Notes: generated by a model from the sequence alone, not told the origin. Positions 46,501 through 58,570 are shown, numbered from the stretch's first letter. The stretch is DNA of 64,000 nucleotides from Clarkia xantiana subsp. parviflora (GCA_036873135.1 JAPTYO010000013.1:22503901-22567900); one strand, 5' to 3'. Translations and numbers: made by a program.

Positions 46501-46737
46501 TTTTTTTTTTAAATGCAATGAGATGAATGCATGAGAAATAAAAGCTATACAAACAGTCGCATGATAACATTTACAACAAAAACAGATCATGTTAGGGGGG
46601 GTAAAAAAATGTGTGTTCCCCATTACAAGGTAGGGGAACACATTTACAAGGTAGGTTCCACTGATAGGTTCCCGACAAGGTGGTTTTCTCACCCCATTAT
46701 AGGGATCATAAGACCTTCGCAAGCGAGTAGTGTTTTT

Positions 46738-46981
46738 TGTTGAGTTATGGATCCCGATTTTTGGGGCCGACCCGGCCCGGTAGGGTTTATGAGTTCCTTT
46801 TCTCTGTAGCTATATATAGCATTGTATTCTCCGAAATTGTAAGTGGGACTTTCTAATAACACGCCAGCCGCCAGACTTGTGGACGTGGGTCGATTTTGAC
46901 CGAACCACGTTAAAATCCTGTGTGTTCTTTATTGCTTTCTTCTTAATCGTTTAGTGAGTGTTGAGAGAATCGATCCTAACA
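46738..46981 (+). mobile_element. Solo LTR of a Copia-type element (244 bp)
   Basis: TGTTGAGTTATGG start, CTAACA end, flanked on both sides by TTTTT (46733-46737 and 46982-46986). It resembles the LTR at 59228-59496 in reverse (TATATATAG box, GTGGGTCGATTTTGACCGAA block). No internal sequence, so it is probably left after LTR-LTR recombination. Confidence 0.72.
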
Positions 46982-47285
46982 TTTTTCCGAGTCGTACCGG
47001 CGGCCCAGCCGCTCCGGTCGAACCGTACTAAATCTCCGGGGTTCCTAGTCGCCCTGGGTTTTAGGCGTTTTGGTCATTACACTAAAGTGGTGTGTGCAAA
47101 TGCAAATAATGCATAATCCAACAAAGAAAAATAGTCAGTCATAAAAAATTAATTCCACACCTGAAATTACACAAAAACAATCAAGTTAGAATAACAAAGT
47201 CGAGTATGAATAAATAATAAAACATGGCAAATAAGCAAACATAAAGAGCCCGAACCCTCGATTGTCCCCAGCAGAGTCGCCAAAT
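46982..47285 (-). other. Element D leader and primer binding site
   Basis: The minus strand from 47282 reads TGGCGACTCTGCTGGGGAC, the PBS, then a leader shared with the inverted leader of element B (14785-15017). Confidence 0.75.
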
Positions 47286-47862
47286 TGTCGGACCTAAAAT
47301 CAGACCTACGGCGAATTACGTTTTGGAAAACGTGCAATTTTGAAAAGAGTCGCCACTAGTTAATTGTAAGGCTAACTAGAATCCTAAATTACCTAAGCGA
47401 ATAATGGATTAAACACCTAGGTATAGAATCAGTCTACGATCAGAAGTTCGAGTTCGGGGGTTCTATTACGAATTAAATATAATTTTTAATTACGCCCTTT
47501 AGGTACTCAATTTACTTAATTTGCTAATTTTATCATTTACATACATTACGCCCAATTAATCTAAAAAATGTTAAAATTTATCAAATTTCATCATAAAGAA
47601 TATTAATCAGATATAATCATAAATCTAAAAAGTTAATTATAACCTATAACTCCTAGTAAAAATGAAATCTAAAATACTAAGAACAAAACTTCCCACATGC
47701 TATTAAATTAAAATTAGTCAATTACAATTAAATTACTAATTAAATTTTACCAATTACATCTAAACTATTAATTAAATCTAACTAATTACCTTTTAATTTT
47801 TAATTAATTATAATATAATATTAATAATTTAAAACAGAAAACCTAATAACCAATGTTAATAG

Positions 47863-47897
<35 letters not shown>

Positions 47898-48982
47898 GAA
47901 GAGGAAAGACGGGGGATACCTGCAGCCTGGAGTCTGGTGGCGCACAGATCGGCTCGGGATTGCCGGAATCTGGTGGCGGGTCTGGCGGCGCACAGGGTGG
48001 ACGACAGCAACGGCAGGGAGCTCCGGCGCGGTAGCAGCAGCAGCGGACGGTGGCTGAGGGCGACGCAGGTGGTTGGAGCGGGCAGCACAGGCAGGACGGT
48101 GGCAGCATAGGCAGGACGACGACCGGACGCTTGGCTGGCTGAGGGCGACGCAGGTGGTTGGAGCAGGGCGGCGGACCGGCGTGAGGTCGGAGCAGGGCGG
48201 AGGGCGAGGGGCTGCTGGTAGAGAGAGAGAAAGAAAGAGAGAGAGAGCGAGAGAGACAGATAGATAGAGAGGCCGGCATGAGGCGGTCGTCGGGCAGGGC
48301 CACCGGCGGATCTGGCGGTCGTCGGGATGGTCGAAGATGGTGGTCCGGCCACTGGCGGTGGTCCGGCCACTGGCGGTGGTCCGGCAACCGGTGAATCTGG
48401 GCAGCACGGTGGGGCGGAGCTTCGTCAGCCCGGCGGCCGGGCTGGGCGGAAGTCACAGTGGGAGGGCAACCGAAACAGAAAAAAAATTAAAAAAAAAAAA
48501 AAAAACTTAAATTAAATTAATTTTTTTCTGAGCACTAGAGGACGAAAATCGCACGGACCCCGATGAATAGTGTATTATTGCTTTTTGTGGTGTTTTTTGT
48601 GTCCTTTACAATGTAATCTAGACCCCTATTTATACTAAAAACGTAGTCTAGATTACAGATAAAATTCAAATAAAAAATACTAACAGATAATTATTCTAGG
48701 GATATTTATCTTTACAGATAATTGTTTTTTTTGAATAAAAAATAATATCTGGAGATAAATATCTTACAGATAATTTTCTAAAAAATAAAAAACTAATTAT
48801 TATATATATATTTTAAAAATTCTGAAAATATTAAATAAATTCGAAATAATTTAAAATATATTTTATAATAATTTCCCTAATGTGCCCTTGAGCATCTTTG
48901 GAGACTTTGTGGCTTGACGCGTCCGGAATTTGACGTATCATGTGTAACGTCGTTACGTCCGGGTCAAAATCAAGTGTTTACA
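47286..48982 (-). repeat. Element D 5' LTR (1697 bp)
   Basis: Near-identical to 38348-40047. A TATA box (TATAAATA on the minus strand) is at 48627-48634. It differs most visibly by an expanded TAAA run at about 47865-47897. Confidence 0.93.
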
Positions 48983-49040
48983 TCCAAGAACACAAATTTT
49001 ATCAAAATCATGAACTCCCTAATACATGCTCTGATACCAC

Positions 49041-49634
49041 TGTAGGATTACGGGGGTATATACAACAGAAACAATAACAAGATACGTGCTAGGTAACAAA
49101 TACGCAGCGTAAGATAGTGCACGTACCAACTCAGATTTATGTGTACCTTAGATCGTTGAAGGGGAGTTCACGATCCGCCGGACGGTTCCCGTAGAGGTTC
49201 CTGTTAGAGAATCCCTACGCAGATTATGCCTTACAGCAAATCCTCAGTCGATTCTTCGCGGGATGGATCTCCGGAGTAAATTTCTTAACACAATTTGGCA
49301 CTTCCTAGGACAAGGGTGGTTCGGCCGAACTATAGAGAGAAAAGGGAGGAGGGTTTTATTTTAATCTCACCACTAAGGAAGAGAGGATTAGCATTAATAA
49401 AACCCCCTAGCACTCCCTATTTATAAGAGGAGCAAAGTGGACAAAATTCCACTTTGCCCTCTCACTAATTCGGTCGACCATGTACCTAGGGGAGCCCCAA
49501 TTTTGGGCCTCTCATGTCAATATGGATTTTAGGCCTAGCCCAAAATCCCTAATGTGACTTTATCTAATTACTTAGGTAATTAGACTTAATTAATGGGCAC
49601 CCAATTGCGGTGGCCCATTATCCAAATGCTAACA
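49041..49634 (-). repeat. Element F 5' LTR (594 bp)
   Basis: The minus strand begins TGTTAGCATTTGG at 49634 and ends CCTACA at 49041, followed by PBS TGGTATCAGAGCA (49039 down). 48988-49026 is the first part of the F leader, cut from the rest by D. Confidence 0.88.
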
Positions 49635-50190
49635 ATGTCAACCTCACAACAGTATTCATGAGAACTTGATACAGATGCCACTTTCAAGCTCTAACTTTGT
49701 GTAATGACTCACCTCCTTCCCGAGCTGAATGCTTCTTTGGCGCAGGCAAGCACGCCTTATTCTTGTAATCACCATGCATTTTTTCCGTCTGTAAGCAATG
49801 TTCGAAGTAGTCCAGCAACTCTGCGTCTTGCTTCTTTTCCTTCTAGCTCTTTTTCCTTGCCTTTCCATCGAGTCCGTCTTGTTTCATCTGGGACATCACT
49901 TTCGGCTTTGGCTGCCACTTTTCCAATTGCTTGGCTTGTCAGAAATTCATTGGTAGCTCGATTTTTGTTTCTGAGGTATGCACTTATTTAAGAAAAATGG
50001 CCCTCATATTCCCATCCAATGCATCATCAATCTTCAACAAGCTAGCATCCAGGGCCACCGTTCCACCAATGGGACCACCAAGTCTGATTTCCTAAACGTC
50101 AGACTCACACGTGTCCTTGCTTTTGAAAGTAGCGCAAGAATGCTTTTTTCCATACTTGTCGAAAAATCTGTTGCGCCTTGATCTGCACCG
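49635..50190 (-). other. Element C internal sequence after protease, no domain recognised
   Basis: Gypsy RT, RNase H and integrase should lie here, but none of their motifs appear in any minus-strand frame. I infer that most of C pol was deleted, before or with the truncation of the F 3' LTR. Confidence 0.45.
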
Positions 50191-50195
50191 CGCTC

Positions 50196-51039
50196 TCACA
50201 GTCGTCTTGGCTTATCTTGCAGCTTTATTCCCATTGCACCTTCCCCTTCTGAGTTTGCCACGCTTGTCTGGTTTCGGCTGAATTGGACACTTCTCTTGGA
50301 CATTTCTTCATGTTCCAACTTGTGTTCTAGCTGCATAACTAAAACATACTCAACCGACCTCTCTGCCTTCGGGACTTCATGGACGCCAGACACAAAACAG
50401 GGTTCTTTCGAGTCGTTGATCATAATTCCGCATACATAAGGCATCACTGTCACATTTTTGCTTGTAAGGAAGTTGTTTCCAAGGATGAATGTGATAAAAG
50501 AATCGAAATCATCCATTGGCACAACAAGGAACTTGATTGGGCCACTCCAGTTTCCAATCTCCGCTTGGATACGCACCATGCCCTTCGCTGCAATGCTTCT
50601 GAGTTCACCGCTTTCACACACCCTGGATACAGTTAATTTTGAAGCCAAGGTTCGAGCACACTTTTTTCGAAGAAATAGATTGCGTAGCTCCAGTATCCAC
50701 CATCACCGCAATATCCTTTCTGCCTAGACAAGCTTTAACAAGGACCAACAAAGGTATTGTGTTTACCTTAGTGGTCGTCATCGCTCCTAACGCTTGCATT
50801 GGAGCACACTGGGTCACCGTCTCCTCTTCTCCATTGGACGATTCAGCGGTCTGCCTTAAAGCACTCAACTTTTCTTTACTCCTTTGGGGATAATCACAAA
50901 ATTTGCGCGGTCCGTTGTAATTGAAGCATCCGGGGTGGGTTTTCGGATCCTTCCAATATGTCGCCTTCGAAACGCTTTTTTCCGCCTTATCACGTTTAGG
51001 TAGGAATTTTGATTTTTCCTTATTTTTGTCACAAGACAT
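50196..51039 (-). pseudogene. Element C zinc finger and protease (frameshifted)
   Basis: The first frame (51039 down) has a degraded knuckle, CFNYNGPRKFCDYP, with the second Cys and His lost, then the protease site VMVDTGATQSIS. Near 50630 reading passes to another frame: LRSIAAKGMVRIQAEIG, then FLVVPMDDFDSFITFILGNN, the second half of a retropepsin-like domain typical of Gypsy elements. Confidence 0.82.
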
Positions 51040-51880
51040 GTACGCACTCTACTCCTCACCATCGCGGCTAGCACCTTTCGTTTGTTTCAAGGCTCGAAGC
51101 TCGATCAATCCGTACGCAGCGATGATCGCAACCTTCAAGTCCTAAGATCCCCGACGCTGCAGCTACACCTGAGCCCATCCCTGCAGCCCTTTCATGAAGT
51201 GAAAGATTTCTTCCTCTTACTTTATGTTTGTAATCGCCGTCATGATCCCAGAGAATTGCTCGATGTACTCACGAATTGAACATGTCTGCTTCAGGTTGAA
51301 CAAGTTTTCACGGGCCACCCATGCACTGTTGTTTGTCCTGTAACAAGCTTTCTATTCATCATTCAATTCCAATCAAGCAAATAAAGGTTCCGCCCTACTG
51401 CATAGCAAGTGGTCGAGTAACTTCGCCACCAAGCAATCGTCGCTCCTTCGAAGTACGCAGTTGCGCACCTCACTTGTTTCGACTCAGGGACTTCAGCATC
51501 TTCAAAGTATTGATCCATACGCCATAGAAACTCTTCCAGAGCATAGGAATCTCGAACACCTGGAAAGGGTTTTGCTTCACGTACCTTTACTATTGGAGCA
51601 GCAATTGATTTATTGTTCACACTCTTCTTTAGCAGCTTCAAGTCTTCACGTGTCAGCTCCGCAGAGGCTTCCATCTCACGAATTCGATCTACTTGATTCA
51701 CCAATCTTGCCTCGACATCCGCCTACCGACCATCGAATCCTTGCGGTTGTTCATATAGGTAGAGCACAACTCCGAGCACATTATTCATAGCAGCCGTCTC
51801 CTTACCCGTCCCATCATCATCAGGCTCATCCGCAAGTAATTCTCTAATCCGAGCAAGAATATCTTCAAGCAGCATGATGA
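51040..51880 (-). pseudogene. Element C gag
   Basis: The minus strand reads LEDILARIRELL, then a TAG stop near 51722, then LVNQVDRIREMEASAELTRE, ALEEFLWRMDQYFEDAEVPE and ATAYFEGATIAWWR, the Retrotrans_gag pattern of Gypsy elements. After about 51370 the frame is lost. Confidence 0.85.
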
Positions 51881-51970
51881 TCTTTCAAGGGAATCTTCTT
51901 CACCAAGAAAACCACTTGCACGCAACACCGACTTCAACGCAGCTTTATTTGAGCGCAGCTCGGATACCAC

Positions 51971-53317
51971 TGTCACTAAGGCTAAATTTTGCCTAAATAT
52001 TCCATCTAAGAAAAGCACTTGTTGGCGTGATTCAACACCAATCACCAGCAAAAACACGAATCCAACAAAGCCAAATGCACTATAGATGCCAAACCATGAG
52101 CATGAACACACGAACGCAGCCATCGGATCTCACGAACGAGCAAAAACGCCCAATGGAACTCGAGGAAAAGTAAAAATGAACCAAGCACAAGTAAATCAAC
52201 AAACAAGCAAACAAATATGTGGAACACACGCCTTTATTCATCAACAAAGGCTTGACGTCAGATTACACCCACTCAATTTGACGCCTCATTTTCAATCTTC
52301 AGTTTTGCCGCATTTGGGTGTTTAAAATCCGATTACAACACAATGGACACTCCCTTTTATATAGATACAAAATTCCTAGGGTTTCTAGGAGAACCCTATA
52401 TTTATATCTCAGTCCTATCTTCCTAGTTAAGATATATTTATCACACACATATATATAGCTAGTTACAACACCAACATATATATCTAAGTTTCCTAAAGAT
52501 ATATCAAGATACGATCTTCCACAATCTTGGGAGGATTTGATTACTTGCAGGCGAAGAAAATACTTGGACAACACCCAATCTTGTATTCCCGTAATCCCTT
52601 CCTTAGTCGCAGGCTTGGGCTTCATCTTCACCAATCCATGGCTTCGCAGCCTTCCTTGGCCATTGCAGCATTCCTTAGTCGCAAAACACTTCCTGGACGC
52701 CATCCTTGCACTTATCGGACATTGGTTGGCTTTGCTTAGATACCTTCCAGACACTTACAGTACACTTACTGGACATGGGCTTCGCTTGGGCACTTATCGC
52801 GCACTTGCAAGGCACTTGTGATGCACTTACATTGCCCAGGCTTCACGTTGCCTTTGTTGACCTTCTGGGACTTTGCTTATAAACTATGCTTGGAAAATGC
52901 TAAGGATACGGAAAGTACACTGCAATAATGTTGGATGCACACTAGCTGCACTTGCCAGCCAAGGGACGCAAAAAGCCAGCTGGAAGCATGCTGGATGCAC
53001 GCTGGAGGCATGCTAAAGGAACTTACTAGAACACAGAGTATGCACTTACTAAAGCACACTGTATACAATTACCGGGGCATAATGAAAACACTTGATGAGC
53101 ATGGAGGCAACACTACTGGGCATTGTGACAGCACACGTGCCGAGGATCGAATCCCACCAACTCGTCTTCACTTGCAATTTATCCAAACCACCCAAAACAC
53201 TTTCACATCGATATGATTCACCGTCTTCTCTCTTCAATTGCTTGTTGAGCATATGAAGCATGTCTGTCGTAAGCAAATTCATGCTTTCGAATATGTCACA
53301 TATTTAGGGGTGTGACA
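51971..53317 (-). repeat. Element C 5' LTR (1347 bp)
   Basis: The minus strand starts TGTCACACCCC at 53317 and ends AGTGACA at 51971. It is followed by PBS GTGGTATCCGAGC (51958-51970), initiator-Met type with one change. The right flank AAGCC is the TSD partner of GAGCC. Confidence 0.85.
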
Positions 53318-53322
53318 AAGCC

Positions 53323-53663
53323 ATAGTTGAGAATGAAGGAATATATTTCCCCATTCTTGGCTAGTTTTTTTCTATAATAAATATTAAAATATATAAATAT
53401 TTTGTAACTAAACGTTGTTGTAATTTTTGACTATTTTTTGAAAAAAAAAAACAATTATTTATATAAAACTATTTTATGCATTTGATTAAGTAATCATTTC
53501 AAAAATACCGATCTGGTTTAATTATAGGCTATTAAAATGAATAAATTAAGATAATTAATAGTTTGGTTGACAGAATAATTGAATTTTTGAAATAATTTTT
53601 TGCAAGAATTTAACATTTTTTTAATGCTATATAGTTTTTTTTGGAACAACACAGTTATAATAC

Positions 53664-53702
<39 letters not shown>

Positions 53703-54926
53703 GTAGTATGACTTGTTCATTTTTTTTAATGTGGTGATCTAGCGCCAGTAATTTCTCAAACGACACAAACATGTACAAAAAATCGTGCTCATGCAAACAT
53801 ATGACATAAAGTTAACACAATAGCGCGAATACGGTTAATACGATATAATTTCCGTATCGTATTCCTTTTTAGATATCACAATACGGTACGCACGATAAAG
53901 TTGTGCTACTAAGTCTAATTCTTGAGTATTTTTTTTTAAAAAAAAAAATCTTATTTAATAGATTTTAACTCAAATTAGTGGTTTAAATTTTATAGTTTGT
54001 CAACTCTATATTGCTAACTTACGAATAATGAAAAATTAATTCATAGTTTTTTTATATGTAGTTGTTATTTTAATTATTGATTAAAAATTTCGTATAAAGA
54101 TGTAAGACTGGATAACTTAACACGATAGTACGATACGAACACACACGAAAAATTATGTGACGTGTTCGTGTTTGTACAATGTGTCATGATAAGTTTACCG
54201 TGCATGTTCGTATTTAGTAAGTTAAACACGACACGATTATCGACACGCATGATACCACGAATTGCCACACTAAAGAACCACATTTTCAGATTTCTCCGCC
54301 ACTTCATGACATGGGCTCGTATTGAAGTTATGATCGTATTTTTCTGACTAGTGGGCTTGAGCCCAAGACTATAAAAGCCCGAATCCAACAATACCCGAAT
54401 TGCAATTGGGGTCATCCGAGTCGAGATCGGGGGAATGAAAATTTTCAGACCATGACTCTTACGTGATATGGGTTAGTTTGACATTCAAAGCCTTACAAGA
54501 AAATGTCCACTCATTAATCGTGGTGCTTATGTATCATAATCGGATTTAGTTCATTGGAAGCATATTGTTTAAGATAAGATACATAGTTAGATTGATAAAA
54601 GTTATTGACTAAAGGGAGATTAATTTGGCAAACAAATGTACGGTGTACGACTCAAAGCAAAATCCATGAAAGTTGGGAGCTTCCTCAAACAAGTACCATT
54701 CTTTGCTCCAATCTCTTCGCCTCAACCCTCAACACACGCCGAGACAAACAAGGGAACAAAGAAACCAAAACATCCAACATTTCTCAAAACAAAATTTGCT
54801 TTTTCTCCATTGTAATTGTGTCTCTAACCTCTACCACCACAATGTTCAAGGTTAATTTCGTGCCTAAGTAGCTAATATTTGGGATATCGTAGTTACATTG
54901 TTGAACGAGCAAAGAACACTGGCGTC
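53323..54926. other. Upstream flank of PIP5K, AT-rich
   Basis: No gene. A (TA)n microsatellite lies near 53667-53700. About 53815-54270 has many ACACGA/TCGTGT words and looks like a decayed dispersed repeat. 54600-54926 is the likely 5' UTR and core promoter region of PIP5K, but no clear TATA box was chosen. Confidence 0.4.
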
Positions 54927-57900
54927 ATGAAGGCATGGGAGGCCACCATGCGGAAGACACACGCGGCGAAAAAGCGTGCCAATAGCATCTTCGGGACAAT
55001 ATCGGTGGCCTCACAGATGGATGGCGAGGATGTTGACGAGATCGGTAGGTCATCGGGGGAGGTCTACAAGGCGGAACGGTTCCTCTCCAACGGGGACATC
55101 TATACGGGGCAGTGGTACGAGAATTTCCCACACGGCCACGGCAAGTATTTATGGACCGACGGGTGTGTATACGTCGGCGAATGGTATCAGGGCAAGACGA
55201 ATGGTAAGGGTCGGTTCAGTTGGCCTTCTGGGGCGGTTTACGACGGGGAGTTCAAGAGCAATTATATGGATGGGAAGGGGACTTATACGGGTCCCAGCGG
55301 GGATACGTATCGAGGCCAGTGGGTCATGAACCTTAAACACGGCCACGGGGTCAAGACTTATTTGAATGGGGATGAGTACGAAGGCGAATGGCGTCGGGGT
55401 ATGCAAGACGGGATCGGGCGGTATCGTTGGAAGAGCGGGGATTACTATATCGGCGAGTGGAAAGCCGGGACCATCTCCGGCAAAGGAACCTTTGTCTGGG
55501 CCACCGGAAATAAGTAAACCCTAATGTTACGTTATTGTGTGTTGCGATTAATCGCATACACAACATGCAGTATGTGTTCAAAACATAACTATAGTTATTA
55601 TTTTTGTGTAAAATAGGTATGATGGTTTCTGGGAAGACGCGCTGCCGAAGGGAACCGGGACGTTCCTCTGGCCTGACGGAAGCTTCTACATGGGTAACTG
55701 GAGCAAGGAAGACGACGAGCGGAACGGGACTTTTTACCCGAACGGAGGAGGTTCGCCAGAAGCGAACCTTGATTGGAGCCCACAACAAGTGTACGATGAC
55801 CTCGTGGGTTGCGTGGTCTGCCCTGGGGAGAAGGTCTCGGTGTTGCCTTCACAGAAAAAGCTTGCAGTCTGGCGATCAAGCAAAGGATCGGATAGTAAGC
55901 CGAGGAGGATGTCGGTTGACGGAAGAGTGAGCGTAGGGCTCGAGAGGACCGTAGATCGGATTCGAATGATCGAAGGCGATCATGGGGATGCTTACGAACC
56001 CGAACGGAGGGATTTGGATGCGGATTTTATGGGGCTCGAATTGGACGACGGAGCGAGGAAGTCATCGGTTCAACAGCTGAAGATACCGAAGTCAGTTAGA
56101 AAGCAAGGGGAAACTATATACAAGGGTCACAAGAACTATGAACTAATGCTAAATCTACAACTAGGGATCAGGTAATTGGAAATGTTTCCAGTACTGTATA
56201 GTTGAATGCGTGGTTTAATATTTATAGTGATTTTGATGGGGTCGGGCCTTCTGCAGACACTCAGTCGGAAGAGCCGCCCCACCAAATTCCCTCGATCTCA
56301 AGGCATCAGCTTTCGACCCGAAGGAGAAAATATGGACACGGTTTCCGCCCGAGGGAAGCAAGCACACTCCCCCACATAACTCTTGTGAGTTCAAGTGGAA
56401 GGACTACTGTCCCTTAGTTTTTAGGACACTGAGGAAACTATTCAAGGTGGATCCAGCCGATTACATGTTGTCGATTTGCGGTAACGATGCTCTTCGGGAG
56501 CTTTCATCTCCCGGTAAGAGCGGGAGCTTCTTTTATCTGACTAGCGACGACCGGTACATGATTAAGACGATGAAAAAAGCCGAGGCAAAGGTGGGTTTGT
56601 CAAAACCCCAACAACGTCCATTTAATTATGTACTTGTAAAATTTGATGATGATAGATATGTAATTTGCATTGTTAGGTGCTTCTAAGGATGCTTTCTGCG
56701 TATTACAATCACGTCCGAGCGTTCGAAAACACTCTCGTCATTAAGTTTTACGGCCTACATTGTGTGAAGCTGGTCGGTCCGGCTCAGAAAAAGGTGAGTT
56801 TCATTCCATTCTTCATCCAAAGTAACAGCACAATCTAATCACTTGTGCTCTAAGTAAAACCTAGTACTATAACTTGTCCTCTAAGTAACCCATGATTTTG
56901 GGTTTAGGTGCGGTTCATCATCATGGGAAATCTGTTCTGTTCCGAGTATACAATCCATAGAAAGTTCGATCTCAAGGGGTCGTCTCTCGGGCGCACAACG
57001 GATAAGCCCGAATCAGAGATTGACGGAAATACCATCCTCAAGGACCTCGATCTTAACTTCTTGTTTCGGCTACAAAAGCCGTGGTTTACAGAATTCCTCA
57101 GGTTCTTAGACATCATTTCAATATTGTCAATTACAAAATTTCGAAACACAATTGAATATGAATTGACGAATGTTAATCGTGTTATTGACAGGCAATTAGA
57201 CAGGGACTGCGAGTTCCTTGAACAAGAGAAGATCATGGATTACAGTCTCTTGGTCGGTCTCTGTTTCAGAGAAACATCGGTTGCCGGATACCTTATCCCG
57301 TCTGGAGCTCGAACACCAAATGGTTATCATTTTCCTCTATCATGTTCTTAGTTTACATCGAAGATGATTGATCCGTTTATTGTTTGAGGAATCAACTGAT
57401 GATCATGTTTGGGCATGTCCTAGGTGACGGGGACGACGAAGGAGCACCGCGTCTCTCTAAGGCAGACGTAGACCAACTTCTTGTCGATCCATCTAGGTAA
57501 TTATTTTTTGTCATTATGTATTAGGTAATAAATATATTAGGAAAATATATTTTATTATATACCGACGGGGTCTAATCAGAAAAATTTAGACCATCATGAA
57601 AAAAAAGGTTGCCACCTGGTAACGGTCTCGGTGTTTCTGATTCGGGCCCTGGATCTTACGCCGGCTGGGCTCGAGCTACCTTGAGTTTATGGCCTTGGAC
57701 TCAAACCAAACTAAAAGTGCCTTGAGACTCAAGTAAATGAATTGGCCTTTAGCCCCTGTTAGGGATGGATTCCTTGGGGCTTAAGGAAACTCATACTACG
57801 CACAACACAAATTTTACTAAGCATATAAACTACTTTCTTATTTCTTATAATGAAAGGTGGGCTAGCATTAGATTGGGGATAAACATGCCGGCTCGAGTCG

Positions 57901-58145
57901 AGAGAACCATACGGAAAGCCGGGTGCGAGCTCCAGCTCGTTGGTGAACCGACTGGAGAGCTCTACGATGTTGTCATATTCTTCGGGATCATTGACATTCT
58001 TCAAGATTATGACATCAGCAAAAAGCTCGAACACGCGTATAAGTCGATGCAGTACGACCCTAACTTGATCTCAGCCGTCGATCCAAGGCAGTACTCGAGA
58101 CGGTTCCGCGATTTCATCCTCAATATATTCATTGAGGATACTTAA
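54927..58145 (+). CDS. PIP5K: Phosphatidylinositol 4-phosphate 5-kinase with MORN repeats, PIP5K4/5-like; eight exons
   Basis: Makes PtdIns(4,5)P2 from PtdIns4P at the plasma membrane; relatives act in tip growth, membrane traffic and stomatal or pollen function. Join: 54927-55513, 55617-56171, 56257-56590, 56677-56793, 56908-57101, 57192-57322, 57424-57496, 57857-58145; all introns are GT-AG with matching phases, giving 759 codons. Residue 1 is the first in-frame ATG ([20 protein letters not shown]); the KAWE block is conserved near the N-terminus in the PIP5K4/5 group, where a few residues precede it. Eight MORN motifs (YTGQW, YVGEW, YDGEF, YRGQW, YEGEW, YIGEW, YDGFW, YMGNW) span about 59-240. 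The kinase domain (about 400-755) has [26 protein letters not shown] at 552, MDYSLL at 611 and [21 protein letters not shown]. No stop or frameshift. Subtype is inference. Confidence 0.95.
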
Positions 58146-58570
58146 ACCATTTCCAATGGCCTCAAGTATAGTTTGCAAATTCAATATACAGAAGATCGTG
58201 ATTGTCTTTTTTTTCTTCTTTTTTTTTTTTTTGGCTACTTTTAACTGTAAAGTTGAAGGTGTATTCTTCTAACCATGTATGGATTATATGGTACATTGTA
58301 ATATCTTTTTTGTTCTTTATCGTACGTTGGTTGTAGTAGAGGAGAGATTTGTCTGTGTTAGAAGTTGGAATATGGAATGTTTATTTTTCTTAATTTTCTT
58401 GTCTCAGAATATGAGAGCATCTTCTTCATCAATGCCTCATCCTCCATTATTGCCGTGTTTCTTCCACACTTAAAAAAAAAATAACATTCAAAATATAGAG
58501 TTATGATAAGAATTGGAACTTAAGAGCCCAAATGTGAAATCGATATTGATATTCGGGGCGTACTTTTAAC
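58146..58570 (+). other. PIP5K 3' flank
   Basis: Probable 3' UTR (T-rich tract near 58210, several AATA words) and short spacer. It ends in the left TSD CTTTTAAC (58563-58570) of the next element. Confidence 0.5.

Larger units (their letters stand above)
38348..48982 (-). mobile_element. Element D: non-coding LTR retrotransposon (LARD-like), inserted in F leader
   Basis: Near-identical 1.7-kb LTRs at 38348-40047 and 47286-48982 lie in minus orientation. A perfect TSD TCCAA is at 38343-38347 and 48983-48987. The PBS (TGGCGACTCTGCTGGGGA) adjoins the right LTR and the purine tract (CAAAGAGGGGCAAAT) adjoins the left. The 7.2-kb interior has no gag or pol; it consists of a GC-rich tandem array, a hairpin array, a conserved segment and AT-rich degenerate repeats, plus a foldback element and a solo LTR. 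It is the sister of element B. Confidence 0.93.
22865..49634 (-). mobile_element. Element F: Copia LTR retrotransposon, inserted in C and itself twice invaded
   Basis: The 5' LTR is 49041-49634 (minus) and the initiator-Met PBS is TGGTATCAGAGCA at 49027-49039. Its 5' leader is cut by element D, and gag (35934-36601) is cut off from its zinc knuckle (27422-27466) by element E. Decayed pol lies at 24140-26560. Only 182 bp of the 3' LTR remain (22865-23046), so its left TSD cannot be checked; the right flank is ATGTC. LTR and protein similarity put E and F in the same Copia family. Confidence 0.85.
21448..53317 (-). mobile_element. Element C: Gypsy LTR retrotransposon, outer shell of the nest
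   Basis: LTRs of about 1.34 kb at 21448-22790 and 51971-53317 start TGTCACACC and end TGTCA or TGACA on the minus strand. The right LTR is followed inward by a PBS (GTGGTATCCGAGC, initiator-Met type) and gag; the left LTR is preceded by a purine tract (GTGGAGGAAGTT). Flanks are GAGCC and AAGCC, a 4/5 match consistent with an aged TSD. Only about 5.1 kb of the 31.9 kb is C itself: both LTRs, gag-protease at the right and a short 3' scrap at the left. The rest is element F and what F contains. Confidence 0.8.
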
